Part shown: piece after piece, positions 45,945-54,581 of the stretch
Layout of the letters: each line of letters opens with the position of its first letter
Position numbering within the stretch: position 1 is the first letter of the stretch
Source: an uncultured Bacilli bacterium
GTDB taxonomy: Bacteria > Bacillota_I > Bacilli_A > RF39 > UBA660
NCBI GenBank assembly: GCA_934102255.1
Contig: CAKOSN010000003.1
Location: 1-64,000 of the forward strand
DNA length: 64,000 nt
Direction: 5' to 3'
Made by a program: the position numbers and the translations under genes
The notes under the pieces: model-generated
Database searches by the model: none
What the model was told of the DNA's origin: nothing
The model's input: the letters and a program-made list of their open reading frames with translations, nothing else

Positions 45945-45967
45945 AAAAAGACCTTTCGGTCTTTTTT
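45945..45967. terminator. Bidirectional terminator
   Basis: AAAAAGACC, loop TTTC, GGTCTTTTT. It ends the plus-strand thioredoxin-protease-phosphoesterase operon and the minus-strand coat-like gene. Confidence 0.85.
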
Positions 45968-46401
45968 TAAACACATTCTACGTAAGTATCAGATAAACAC
46001 CTTAAACAGCATAGGCAACTCAAATTCATAGTGAAGAAAGAATTAGTAGCAACGTAAGGATATAAACTAGTAGTATCTGGATTATCTTGTAGAACTCTAA
46101 ATGTCGCACAATTATTTTCAACTTTTTCAACACGGAAAACAGAAGAACAAGTAGTACCCGTAGTAGAGCAAGACGCTGTTACATCTTTAGTAGTAGGCAT
46201 ACTCCAAGCAACCCCGTTACTGCAAGTCGTATATAACATAACCGGACGAGTATTACATACTAAACAAGAAGTTCCCCCACCAAGCATAGGACGATCACAA
46301 GTATCTAGGCATGAATCAGGACAAGCATTTTGTTGAAGAACTAAGATAACTTTTAGAATATCAGCAATAGAATTAGGTTCTTGATTATTCTTATTACACA
46401 T
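45967..46401 (-). CDS. CotY/CotZ-like spore coat protein
   Basis: 144 aa, very Cys-rich. The layout follows the CotY/CotZ family: an N-terminal helix (SIADILKVILVLQQNA) ending in CPDSCLDTC, a middle beta region with CSNGVAW, then SSVFRVEKVENNCATFRVLQ and the closing LSCLCCLRCL. These proteins form disulfide-linked sheets in the spore crust. AAAGGGG precedes the ATG. Upstream, CATAAATTA (about 46433-46441 on the minus strand) fits the CATANNNTA -10 form of mother-cell sigma factors, but the -35 is unconvincing. Its presence suggests a spore former. Confidence 0.78.
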   Translation of the reverse strand: MCNKNNQEPNSIADILKVILVLQQNACPDSCLDTCDRPMLGGGTSCLVCNTRPVMLYTTCSNGVAWSMPTTKDVTASCSTTGTTCSSVFRVEKVENNCATFRVLQDNPDTTSLYPYVATNSFFTMNLSCLCCLRCLSDTYVECV

Positions 46402-46515
46402 AACATATTCCCCTTTCTTGTATTCACTAATAATTTATGATTATTTTTTTAATATGCTACCTGTCTGCTTTTAATTTTCGCTTTAATATAGTATAATTAA
46501 ATGGGTGAAGAAAGA

Positions 46516-46836
46516 ATGAATAGTGTTTATATACAATATGCTGTTATACTAGCAGTACTTTTAATTATTGCTTTAGTCGTAATTAAATTTCATAAGAAAG
46601 ACTTTGCAAAAGAAGTTAATAAGTTAGTTCAATACTTAGGTGGTAAAGATAACATCATTAATGCTGAATGCTCAATGTCGCGTTTTAAAGTTATTTTAAA
46701 AGACGTTTCCAAAGTTAATAAAGACGGCATTACCTCTCTGGGTGCAACAGGTATTGTAGAAATTGATAATCAATTAAAAATTATCTTTGGCAAAGATGCT
46801 AAAGAGTTAAAAAAATGTATTGATGACTTATTGTAG
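46516..46836 (+). CDS. Membrane-tethered PTS EIIB-like domain protein
   Basis: One N-terminal membrane helix (about 4-24) followed by an EIIB(Glc)-type domain: VQYLGGKDNI, AECSMSRFKV (the phospho-Cys position of CxTRLR) and SLGATGIVEIDNQLKIIFG. Arg-Leu-Arg is changed to Arg-Phe-Lys. There are no EIIA or EIIC domains or genes nearby, so sugar transport is unlikely; a sensing role is a guess. The frame opens at ATG 46501, but TATAAT at 46493-46498 lies only 2 nt before it, so ATG 46516 (about 106 aa) is preferred. A terminator overlaps the stop. Confidence 0.72.
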   Translation: MNSVYIQYAVILAVLLIIALVVIKFHKKDFAKEVNKLVQYLGGKDNIINAECSMSRFKVILKDVSKVNKDGITSLGATGIVEIDNQLKIIFGKDAKELKKCIDDLL

Positions 46837-46857
46837 GGCTTAAAACCCTACTTTTTA
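46833..46857 (+). terminator. Terminator of the EIIB-like gene
   Basis: GTAGGG, loop CTTAAAA, CCCTAC and a T run. The stop codon lies in the 5' arm. Confidence 0.8.
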
Positions 46858-46865
46858 TTTGTCAT

Positions 46866-47144
46866 TTAGATTTCTACAATACTTTTTATTTCATCAATAG
46901 CAATCTTTTTGCCATTTAAAGTTAAAATACTATTTACTTTTTTACTAATAATACTATCCTCTATCGTTTCATTATTCTTTAAAGTTATAAGATAACGATG
47001 ATTAAATAAATACTTATTCTTATCATCTAAAATAGTATCTAAATCTAAATCATTTACTTTAGAACTACTAATCGTACTTTCCTGATTAATATTTAAATTT
47101 TTATCTATTTTATTAACATACACTTTTGGTAATCTATTATTCAT
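46866..47144 (-). CDS. Hypothetical small protein
   Basis: Unrecognised 92 aa soluble protein, rich in Asn, Asp and Ile. The second half (NHRYLITLKNNETIEDSIIS, then ILTLNGKKIAIDEIKSIVEI) looks like a small beta barrel, much as in RNA- or ligand-binding Sm-like folds, but that is only shape. ATG has AGGAGG upstream. It is divergent from the RodA-like gene. Confidence 0.5.
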   Translation of the reverse strand: MNNRLPKVYVNKIDKNLNINQESTISSSKVNDLDLDTILDDKNKYLFNHRYLITLKNNETIEDSIISKKVNSILTLNGKKIAIDEIKSIVEI

Positions 47145-47209
47145 AAGAATTCCTCCTAAAATATTTTATGTTTTAACATAATTAAAGTTGCTTTGGTTAT
47201 ACTAAAGTT

Positions 47210-48190
47210 ATGAAAAAGAATTTAATTACCTTAATACCAATAATTATTTTAGAACTCCTAAGTATCTTTTACTTAAAAAGTGATTACCAAATAAAACAAT
47301 TAATCTGGTTTATTTTAGGACTCCTTTGTTTCTTTATTACTATTAATTTAAAAGAAAAGTATTTTAAAATTATTAGTATTTTCCTTTATTTTCTAAGTCT
47401 TATTCTTTTAACTGTTGTTTTATTTCATCCTTATACTAATGGTTCTAGAGGTTGGTTAAAACTCTATAAAATTTCTATTCAACCCTCTGAAATTACAAAA
47501 ATAAGTTTAATTCTTGTATCCTTTTATTTAATTAACAAAGGTTTTAAGAGTAAAATATTATATTTATTAATCTTTCTTATTCCTAGTATTTTAACTTTTA
47601 TTGAACCAGATACTGGTGCTGTCATTATCTATGGTATTATCTTTTTATATTTCTTACCCAAGTTTTTTTCTAAAAAAGAAATTAGTTTTATGTTTTTCCT
47701 TCTTTTACTTATCAGTATCTTTTTAATATATTTATACTTTTATAAAAAAGATACCTTTATCGATATCTTTAGTACAAGTATTTATTATCGTCTTGATAGA
47801 ATTACTTCTTTTAAAAATCAGGATAATATGCAAGTTAATAATGCTTTAATATCTTTAGCGTCCGGTAGACTCCTATACTTTCCGGAAGCTAATAACGATT
47901 TTTTCTTTGCTTATTTACTTAGTAAGAATTTTTATAATTTTGCCATTATTATTAGCAGTTATTTACTGATTTTTATCAGTTTAATATTTAATAAAAAGCC
48001 ACTAAGTCATCTTTTCTTTTATATTCTAGCTTTCCAAGTAATTGAGAATATGGGGATGAATTTAAAATTATTACCAGTCATTGGTATTCCCTTACCTTTT
48101 TTAAGTTATGGTGGCAGTCATACCATTTCTACTTTTTTAATGTTAGGTCTAGCTTTAAGAAATTTTAATAATAACCATAGTATGAGTTAG
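47210..48190 (+). CDS. Short RodA/FtsW-family SEDS protein
   Basis: 326 aa multi-pass membrane protein of the SEDS glycosyltransferase family, about ten membrane segments. Family motifs are present: NGSRGWLKLYKISIQPSEI (near 80), a late VIENMGMNLKLLPVIGIPLP (near 275) and FLSYGGSH. It is shorter than typical RodA/FtsW (about 370-400 aa) because the loops are compact. It may be RodA for elongation or a sporulation SpoVE-like enzyme. A second SEDS gene starts at 63.4 kb. It overlaps the end of the convergent Tyr-rich gene by 26 nt. Confidence 0.85.
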   Translation: MKKNLITLIPIIILELLSIFYLKSDYQIKQLIWFILGLLCFFITINLKEKYFKIISIFLYFLSLILLTVVLFHPYTNGSRGWLKLYKISIQPSEITKISLILVSFYLINKGFKSKILYLLIFLIPSILTFIEPDTGAVIIYGIIFLYFLPKFFSKKEISFMFFLLLLISIFLIYLYFYKKDTFIDIFSTSIYYRLDRITSFKNQDNMQVNNALISLASGRLLYFPEANNDFFFAYLLSKNFYNFAIIISSYLLIFISLIFNKKPLSHLFFYILAFQVIENMGMNLKLLPVIGIPLPFLSYGGSHTISTFLMLGLALRNFNNNHSMS

Positions 48191-48395
48191 AATAAGCCCC
48201 ATGTGGCATATAATTTGGGTTACCATAATAATATGGATAAGGTTGCTGATAAGCTGGTCCATTTACATAAACTGGTCGTGGTCTTGTTACCCCAACTAAC
48301 GCCCCACCAGCAAGACCTCCTAATAAAAAGGGAAAAACAAAACGATTACCATTTACATCACGATAACCATAGCCGTAGTTATAATTATAATACAT
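48165..48395 (-). CDS. Tyr/Gly-rich small protein
   Basis: 76 aa. An N-terminal MYYNYNYGYGYRDVNGNRFV leads to a glycine zipper-like hydrophobic stretch (FPFLLGGLAGGALVG) and a C-terminal Tyr/Pro/Asn-rich tail (QQPYPYYYGNPNYMPHG). The composition is like small spore coat or surface proteins; I cannot place it in a family. ATG at 48393-48395 is used, since AAAGGAG lies at 48406-48412 and an upstream in-frame ATG overlaps that site. Confidence 0.6.
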   Translation of the reverse strand: MYYNYNYGYGYRDVNGNRFVFPFLLGGLAGGALVGVTRPRPVYVNGPAYQQPYPYYYGNPNYMPHGAYSNSYYGYY

Positions 48396-48454
48396 AAATA
48401 AAAAAACTCCTTTCATAGTAGTATATGAAAAAAGTTTGTAAAAGACCGTTAAAG

Positions 48455-49954
48455 CTAAGGAGTAGTTTTACTTTCTAATTCCCTTACAGTATTAATTTTA
48501 ACAGGATTAGTAATACCAACTCCGGTATTAGGATGAAATTGCGAGTAGCCTAAATCTATTAAATATAAGCAAACTAGAATAACACAAAGCGTCTTTTTAA
48601 CATTAATATTCATTTTCTTATATAGATTCTTTAAAAGGGGGCAAACCATGTAAGTAAGAACACACCCACCAAAGCCGAATAGCATTAAACCTTCTAAGCA
48701 TACTCTCCCCTTTATATTTAAGAAGAAACCAGTGTAATCCCACCATTTCAAGCCTTTAAAAGTTTCTAAATACCAAGCTGTTCCGTATTCCAAGACCCCA
48801 CACAATAAGAAGGCCATTAAGAATAATTGATAAGGATTTTTACGATATTTTTTTAATAAAACTAAGATAAATACGGCGCCAAAGCCATAAATTGGTAACC
48901 ATGGACCAAACATTGTGCCTTTATTAACTAATCTCTCTTCATAAATTAGGCACAACATTATTTCCCATAGCCACCCGATATTAGCAACATTAAAGAAAAT
49001 TAAAATCAAATCCCAAATATCATAATCACAATTATAGTCATATTTAAAGCCTTTAACATTTCTTATTTCTTTTATAATGTATAAATTATCAGGATAAGCG
49101 CCCTTTTTACTTGGACAATCTAAATATTGGTCTTTAAAAATCTCGGGATACTCATTCTTTAGACCACGACGATATTCTAAATAAAGATTAGCTTTAACCA
49201 TTTCTTTATAAGGACGGAAGTAAAAAACATTACTAAGTCCCAAAGTTAGTGGCCCTAAAATATACCAAGGAATAAAACTGATATCAAGTAAGAACATCTC
49301 CCATTTATGACCACTTGTCATTATCTTTGACATTTTAAAAGCATCATTTATTCTAATCGTTGGATTTTCTGCTAAAAGATAAGGAACCATACTATATTCA
49401 TAATGCTTTATAAAGCCACCAACAATCGTAAAATACCAAAGGAAAGACTTTATCATTTTAGCAAGCATTACTTCACCAACGTTAAATATACTCTTTGTAT
49501 AATAAACAAATAATAATTTATTAACACTAGTATCTTGATAACTATAATGTTCTAAAAAGTAACGATTCTTCCCAACATTAATAATGGTAGAAACAAAAAC
49601 GTATATAATTAAAAAGGTAAAAACGGATAAAATAATTATCCAAGAAGACGGCATAATCTTTTGAAATACAAAGTTATTTATCATATTTAAAAGACTTAAA
49701 GCAATCGAACCTGTTCCACTTAATTGGTTAAAAAAGCTGGCAAAGACACCGGCTGTCGGTTTAAATCTAAGAACGGGAGTAATAATATTATCTAAATGAA
49801 TTACTGTTAAAAACCTACTTACTATCTCTAAATCATTAACTTTATAACTAAAATTTAAGATAGTTGAGGTTAAAAAACAAACAATAACACTATAAAACTG
49901 ATGATATTTTAATGCTTCTTTACTATTTTTCTTTATTTTTTGATACTTCTTCAT
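48455..49954 (-). CDS. DUF975-like/CmpB-type membrane protein fusion
   Basis: 499 aa. The N-terminal half (about 1-260) has five to six membrane segments and resembles DUF975 integral membrane proteins (FLEHYSYQDTSVNKLLFVYY, then TLGLSNVFYFRPYKEM). The C-terminal half (about 310-470) matches the putative ABC-transporter type IV/CmpB family: IGWLWEIMLCLIYEERLVNKG, shortened as WLWE..NKG, then FGPWLPIYGFGAVF and GVLEYGTAWYLETF. Transport or regulation has been suggested for CmpB, not shown. It lies 5 nt after the VanY gene. Confidence 0.78.
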   Translation of the reverse strand: MKKYQKIKKNSKEALKYHQFYSVIVCFLTSTILNFSYKVNDLEIVSRFLTVIHLDNIITPVLRFKPTAGVFASFFNQLSGTGSIALSLLNMINNFVFQKIMPSSWIIILSVFTFLIIYVFVSTIINVGKNRYFLEHYSYQDTSVNKLLFVYYTKSIFNVGEVMLAKMIKSFLWYFTIVGGFIKHYEYSMVPYLLAENPTIRINDAFKMSKIMTSGHKWEMFLLDISFIPWYILGPLTLGLSNVFYFRPYKEMVKANLYLEYRRGLKNEYPEIFKDQYLDCPSKKGAYPDNLYIIKEIRNVKGFKYDYNCDYDIWDLILIFFNVANIGWLWEIMLCLIYEERLVNKGTMFGPWLPIYGFGAVFILVLLKKYRKNPYQLFLMAFLLCGVLEYGTAWYLETFKGLKWWDYTGFFLNIKGRVCLEGLMLFGFGGCVLTYMVCPLLKNLYKKMNINVKKTLCVILVCLYLIDLGYSQFHPNTGVGITNPVKINTVRELESKTTP

Positions 49955-49959
49955 ACTAC

Positions 49960-50991
49960 TTAATCCTGATATTTACTACTAACGCCGAAATATTCTTCTA
50001 AGCTTAGCCAATTACCATTGTTATATAACTTTTTAGCTAAATCATAGCCGACATAACGAAGATGCCATGATTCATATTTATAACCAGTATAGTCACTCTT
50101 ATCTTTAGGAAATCTAATAATAAAACCATAAAGATAGGCATTCTCATTAACCCATTTTCCTTCATTAGTTTTAGCAAACGAATCATTAATAGAGTTTAAA
50201 TCAAACGAATAAGACGATTGATGTTCGGAATATCCTGGTCTTGCTGAATATGTATCAGCTGCCGCCTTTCCGTCTCGTTTAATATAATTATTATAGATTT
50301 TTTCTTGACTAACATAAGGTCGATAACCACTAGCAATATAAATATTTAAACCAATTGCCTTCGCATCAGCTTGCATATTAGCAAATGATTTATAAGCAAT
50401 TTTATTAATACACTTATTACATGTATTAGTTTTACCTTCAGGACTTTCCACCGTATCTACTGGCATATAATCACTAGGAAGACCATAAGTCTTATTAACC
50501 ATCATAATATCATCAATATAAGTAACACCATTAATCTCTGTTATTTTATATCCCTTAGTAGTAGTCCCCTTATTTTTTTCTTCCCCACTAATTTTTTCTA
50601 AAGGAGGATAAGATTTAGCAAGTTTAGCATCTATGTCAGTAATATTATTTTCCTCTTGATTAACCTTATTATTTTGATTTGTCTTATTATTGCTTTCATT
50701 ACTACTAGAACTAGTATTTTTATCCTTTGTATTATCACTTTCTGAAGTACTATTATCCTTATTATCTGCTTTTTCACCAGTTGAATCATTACTATCTATA
50801 TTAGTATCTTTATTACCATCTTCTTTAGTATTATTATCATCTAGATTACCATTATTATTAGTTTCCAAAGTATTATTATCTAAATTATTTCCTTTATTAT
50901 CCTTATTTAGCATATATCTATTAATAGACAAAAATAAAACAGCTCCGATTAGAAAAATAACCGCTACTATAATTATTTTTTTCTTTTTCAT
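49960..50991 (-). CDS. D,D-carboxypeptidase, VanY/M15B family
   Basis: 343 aa. One membrane anchor (about 5-23), an Asn/Asp/Ser/Lys low-complexity linker (about 28-118), then a peptidase M15B domain. IYIASGYRPYVSQ (about 217-229), ARPGYSEHQSSYSFDLN (about 250-266, zinc His257 and Asp264) and YESWHLRYVG (Glu307, His310) give the complete active site. It should trim D-Ala from peptidoglycan stem peptides outside the cell. It is coupled to the CmpB-like gene. Confidence 0.9.
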   Translation of the reverse strand: MKKKKIIIVAVIFLIGAVLFLSINRYMLNKDNKGNNLDNNTLETNNNGNLDDNNTKEDGNKDTNIDSNDSTGEKADNKDNSTSESDNTKDKNTSSSSNESNNKTNQNNKVNQEENNITDIDAKLAKSYPPLEKISGEEKNKGTTTKGYKITEINGVTYIDDIMMVNKTYGLPSDYMPVDTVESPEGKTNTCNKCINKIAYKSFANMQADAKAIGLNIYIASGYRPYVSQEKIYNNYIKRDGKAAADTYSARPGYSEHQSSYSFDLNSINDSFAKTNEGKWVNENAYLYGFIIRFPKDKSDYTGYKYESWHLRYVGYDLAKKLYNNGNWLSLEEYFGVSSKYQD

Positions 50992-51039
50992 ATACTCACT
51001 ACCTTTAATATATTATATTGGTTTTTCTTAAATCTTAAT

Positions 51040-51435
51040 TTAAGCAATATTACGTGATAAATTAACAAACTCTAATACTTCTTCTTGTTCAAAGTATACT
51101 TTATAACTATCTCGTTTACTATCATTTAAATCCACTAATTCTAAAACCATAGTTTTCTTTTCAGGTGTATTTTTTATATAAATTATAAAATAATTTTTAA
51201 TAAACGTTATTTTTTTCTTAACAGCCTCTGGTTCATCATAAAGTTTACGTATTTCTGTGCAAGCTTCAATAATTTCGCCAAGACTTAATGACTCACGACA
51301 GCTATGATAACTAAATTCATCATTTTTTACACTAAAGTCAACCATTACCCATGAATCGTTACTAGCAAGACCTTCCTTTTTATTAGTTTTCTTTACTGCA
51401 TAATCAATTTGGGTATTTTTAAATTTTAATTTCAT
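51040..51435 (-). CDS. Hypothetical soluble protein
   Basis: 131 aa, beta-rich, no signal peptide. Layout: NDSWVMVDFSVKNDEFSYHS, then a helix (LGEIIEACTEIRKLYDE), then strands FIKNYFIIYIKN and MVLELVDLND, then a closing helix. It slightly recalls WapI-type immunity proteins, but too weakly to assign. It lies 48 nt upstream of the VanY gene on the same strand. Confidence 0.5.
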   Translation of the reverse strand: MKLKFKNTQIDYAVKKTNKKEGLASNDSWVMVDFSVKNDEFSYHSCRESLSLGEIIEACTEIRKLYDEPEAVKKKITFIKNYFIIYIKNTPEKKTMVLELVDLNDSKRDSYKVYFEQEEVLEFVNLSRNIA

Positions 51436-51525
51436 ATCTATCCAAGACCTCTTTCTAAAACTAGTATATCATAGTTTTAGAATAATTAAATCTTTATTTT
51501 CATCTTTGATAGCATTTCTTTCTTT

Positions 51526-51993
51526 TTAAGACTTTTTTAGCTCTAATTTAGGACTATTATTTTCTCTTAAATAATTATAATATTCTTCTAAAAGCCCCTT
51601 ATTTACATCACTTAATGGAATTAAATCTTTTTTTATTAACTCTTCTACACACCAATCAAAAAATGATTCTTTATATCCTAATACTTTATCAAAGCTATAT
51701 AATTTTTTAGCTTCTTTAGTATCTAGTCCTAATTTTTGTAATACTATTAAGATTTTTAAAGTTGCTAAATCTAAGTAATTACTATTTAAAATATTTAATT
51801 CTTTACCAATAGCAAAAGGTAAAATTATTTGATAAGACCATTCATAAAGTCTTACATTCATTACTCCTACTTCTTTATTATAAGGAAAGTTATCTTCATA
51901 ATTTTTTCTAACCAATTTTTTATAAATAATATCTAAATCATTTAGACTACAAACTGAACCTAGTCCAAATACTTTTAATGCTTCTTCTAACAT
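51526..51993 (-). CDS. Hypothetical protein, possibly Spo0A-controlled
   Basis: 155 aa, helical. The first 45 residues (ALKVFGLGSVCSLNDLDIIYKKLVRKNYEDN) have the shape of a J domain, but the essential HPD tripeptide is absent. The rest has no known motif. GGTGAT precedes the ATG. The upstream region carries two Spo0A-box-like sites in tandem, placing the gene in a possible sporulation regulon. Confidence 0.55.
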   Translation of the reverse strand: MLEEALKVFGLGSVCSLNDLDIIYKKLVRKNYEDNFPYNKEVGVMNVRLYEWSYQIILPFAIGKELNILNSNYLDLATLKILIVLQKLGLDTKEAKKLYSFDKVLGYKESFFDWCVEELIKKDLIPLSDVNKGLLEEYYNYLRENNSPKLELKKS

Positions 51994-52035
51994 ATTCTAT
52001 CACCAGCTATATAATATTACAAATATCATGCATTA

Positions 52036-52054
52036 TTTGTCGAATTTTGTCGAA
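52036..52054 (-). promoter_or_regulatory. Tandem Spo0A-box-like sites
   Basis: TTTGTCGAA occurs twice on the plus strand (52036-52044 and 52046-52054), 10 bp apart, matching the Spo0A consensus TTTGTCRAA twice in one helical turn. On the minus strand the proximal site runs into a possible -35 (TCGACA), 18 nt and a -10 (TAATAT), 25 nt before the 155-aa gene. The sequence match is direct; Spo0A control is inferred. Confidence 0.6.
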
Positions 52055-52069
52055 TATTAAAATATTATA

Positions 52070-52106
52070 TAAAAAAAATTCTCTAAGTAGTTCTTACTTA
52101 AAGAAT
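52070..52106 (-). terminator. Terminator of murC
   Basis: On the minus strand ATTCTTTAAGTA pairs with TACTTAGAGAAT over 12 bp (one G-U) around a 5-nt loop and is followed by eight T. Confidence 0.85.
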
Positions 52107-52115
52107 TAATCATTT

Positions 52116-53417
52116 TTATTTATTAATAGCTTCTTTATATTTATCTTCTAAAGTATAAATATTAGCACAACTCATAAATACTAAAACACTATCATGATAC
52201 TTAGTAAGTGGTGTTATATCATCATTACTAAGTAAATAACTATTAGGTATTTTCTTAACTAAATCATCACTAGAAATATCTGGATAATCGCGAACATTCT
52301 CACGATTACAATCGATTGGCGTGATATAGGCCTCATCAGCTGTACTTAATACTTTAATGAAATCATCTTTTAGGGCTGCTGTTCTAGAATAAGTATTAGG
52401 TTTAAAAATAGCTACTATTTTTTTATTTGGGTACTTAATACGTGCTGCTTCAATGGTTTTTAAAAGCTCCGTTGGATGATGAGCATAATCATCTATCATC
52501 ACATTATCTCCTACTTTAGTTTCTTTAAAACGTCGTTTTGGAGTCGTAAAATCACTTAGGGTATCTTTAATCGTCATTAAATCAACATTGTATAAAAGAC
52601 CAACTAAAATACTACATAAAGCATTTAAAATCATATGTTTACCAACTAAAGGCATATGAAAATGACCTAAGAAATTCTTATTATAAAAAGCATCAAAATC
52701 ACTACCATTTTCATTCATAATAATGTTAGTAGCATAAATATCATTCTCTGTTTTAAAACCATAATAATAAATTTCATTAGTAGTTTTAAGTTTACGAACA
52801 TTAGAATCATCCCCACACGCTACCACAATCTTAGCTTTATTTACAAACTTATTAAAAGTTTCAATAATATCTTCAATTCCGGAATAACACTCCGTATGTT
52901 CTAGTTCAATATTAGTAACTATCGCAAGATAAGGGCTATAAGATAAGAAATGACGCTTAAACTCACATGATTCAATAACAAATAATTTATTATCTCGTCT
53001 AGCATAACCAGAACCATCCCCAATAAAGTAATTAACTCCTTTATCTTTTAGAATATCAGTAATCATGGTTGAAGTAGTAGTCTTTCCATGAGTTCCGGAA
53101 ACGCCAATCGTTTCAAATTCTCTGGTTAACCTTCCTAAAAGTTCATTGTATTCCACAAATTCTAATCCTGCATCTTTTAAAAATACTAACTCGGGATGAC
53201 TCAAGCTAAAAGCTTTAGAATAAGTTACAATCATTCCTTTATCTATCGGATGGGACTGGTCATAATAAATAGGAATATTTCTCTTTATTAAACCTTCTTC
53301 TGTAAATGTATGATTTTTATTATCATCATAACCTGCCACAGTATGTCCTAAATCACTTAAAATTTGAGCTAAAGTAGACATACCACTTCCCTTAATACCA
53401 ACACAAAAATACTTCAT
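52116..53417 (-). CDS. murC: UDP-N-acetylmuramate-L-alanine ligase MurC
   Basis: ATP-dependent ligase that adds L-Ala to UDP-MurNAc. The 433 aa length is normal. The N-terminal FCVGIKGSGMSTLAQIL (about 4-20) is the MurC nucleotide-binding start; GVSGTHGKTTTSTMI (about 105-119) is the ATP P-loop; IESCEFKRHFLSY, IELEHTECY, and MIDDYAHHPTELLKTI in the C-terminal half are the usual Mur ligase motifs. It is transcribed alone or after an upstream gene and has a strong terminator. Confidence 0.97.
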   Translation of the reverse strand: MKYFCVGIKGSGMSTLAQILSDLGHTVAGYDDNKNHTFTEEGLIKRNIPIYYDQSHPIDKGMIVTYSKAFSLSHPELVFLKDAGLEFVEYNELLGRLTREFETIGVSGTHGKTTTSTMITDILKDKGVNYFIGDGSGYARRDNKLFVIESCEFKRHFLSYSPYLAIVTNIELEHTECYSGIEDIIETFNKFVNKAKIVVACGDDSNVRKLKTTNEIYYYGFKTENDIYATNIIMNENGSDFDAFYNKNFLGHFHMPLVGKHMILNALCSILVGLLYNVDLMTIKDTLSDFTTPKRRFKETKVGDNVMIDDYAHHPTELLKTIEAARIKYPNKKIVAIFKPNTYSRTAALKDDFIKVLSTADEAYITPIDCNRENVRDYPDISSDDLVKKIPNSYLLSNDDITPLTKYHDSVLVFMSCANIYTLEDKYKEAINK

Positions 53418-53470
53418 AAAATTCTCCTCCTATTAGAAAAGATACTTGTTAAAACAAGTACCCCCATAAA

Positions 53471-54067
53471 TTAAACACTTTGAAAAATCAAATCTTTATT
53501 AACAATATAATATTCTAATCCTGAATAAACTGATAAGCAAGTTGCAAGTAAAACTAAACCTTTACCAACACCTATACCAAAGAATTCAAAAGGAATATTG
53601 CTAAATAAGACTAAAGTCAAACCAACCATCATACAAGCCGTTTTAACTTTACCAGCTTTAGAAGCCGCTACTACTTTACCCTTGGCACCACTGGCCATTT
53701 TAATAGCATCTACAACAGTATCTCTTAAAATAACAACTACTGGTACAATTACTGGTAAATTATGATTATAAGCAAGAAGTATTAAGACACCATTAACTAA
53801 TACTTTATCCGCAATCGCATCCATCATCTTTCCAAAATCAGTTACCATATTATATTTTCTAGCAATCTTACCGTCTAACATATCTGTTAAAGAGGCAATT
53901 ACAAACAAGATACCCGCTATAATATAATTAAGTTTGATAACAATTTTACCTCCTAGTAAATATTCTGGCCAACTAAAGCCAAACATATAAACTGGACAGC
54001 CTAACAATAATAAAATAATTATTGATAAAAATATACGTCCTAAAGTTAATTTATTGGGTAAATTCAT
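53471..54067 (-). CDS. pgsA: Phosphatidylglycerophosphate synthase PgsA
   Basis: CDP-alcohol phosphatidyltransferase that starts phosphatidylglycerol synthesis. It is 198 aa with six membrane segments. The family motif DGxxAR..G...D...D is read in DMLDGKIARKY and DFGKMMDAIADKV (about 62-90). The N-terminus MNLPNKLTLGRIFLS is classic. It lies 3 nt after the RodZ-like gene, the same rodZ-pgsA order as in B. subtilis. Confidence 0.95.
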   Translation of the reverse strand: MNLPNKLTLGRIFLSIIILLLLGCPVYMFGFSWPEYLLGGKIVIKLNYIIAGILFVIASLTDMLDGKIARKYNMVTDFGKMMDAIADKVLVNGVLILLAYNHNLPVIVPVVVILRDTVVDAIKMASGAKGKVVAASKAGKVKTACMMVGLTLVLFSNIPFEFFGIGVGKGLVLLATCLSVYSGLEYYIVNKDLIFQSV

Positions 54068-54070
54068 AGT

Positions 54071-54553
54071 TTATCTTCCTTCTACTTGGCTCGCGGTAGT
54101 TGTTACCATACGACCAACAGTTACTTGTTTAACTGACCAAAATATTACAAGAGCAACAAGGGCAATTACAAGTATATAAAGTAGTGCAATACTCTTTTTC
54201 TTATAACGATAACTTGTATCTGTATAAGGACTAGCTACTCTAAATTTAAGTAACGCTTCTTCCTTATTTTTCTCCATTATTTTCTTTTCGATTTCTTCAA
54301 CAGGAATTTTACTTGTTTTTTCAAACATAAATTCGTTAAATTTATCGACTGTTTTGGTTGGGTCTATTCCTAAATATTTTGCATAATCCTTTAGATAATC
54401 TTTTAAGACAAAGATATCTTTAAAGCAACCCATATTACCTTCTTCAATATTATAAAGAATAGCGGGCTTAATCTTTAAATCTTCGCTTGCTTCTTCTAAG
54501 GACACACCATTTTCTTCTCTTGCACCTCTAAGCATCAGGCCTATTCCGTTCAA
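54071..54553 (-). CDS. rodZ: RodZ-like cytoskeletal HTH membrane protein
   Basis: 160 aa. An XRE-type helix-turn-helix (about 5-70: LRGAREENGVSLEEASEDLK, then a YNIEEGN turn), a basic juxtamembrane region (RYKKKS) and one membrane helix (about 125-143), then a very short outside tail. This is RodZ layout without the large periplasmic domain, as in the shorter YmfM proteins. RodZ links MreB to the elongation machine. Gene order with pgsA supports it. Confidence 0.82.
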   Translation of the reverse strand: MNGIGLMLRGAREENGVSLEEASEDLKIKPAILYNIEEGNMGCFKDIFVLKDYLKDYAKYLGIDPTKTVDKFNEFMFEKTSKIPVEEIEKKIMEKNKEEALLKFRVASPYTDTSYRYKKKSIALLYILVIALVALVIFWSVKQVTVGRMVTTTASQVEGR

Positions 54554-54581
54554 GATAATTCACTTCCTTTTAAAATTTAAA

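Noticed and set aside
46433..46441. Mother-cell sigma factor promoter of the coat-like gene
   Set aside because: CATANNNTA fits, but no -35 at proper spacing; kept only as a remark.
50690..51031. 113-codon plus-strand frame
   Set aside because: Leu/Ser-rich antisense of the VanY low-complexity linker.
51526..51993. J-domain co-chaperone
   Set aside because: The HPD motif required to stimulate DnaK is absent.
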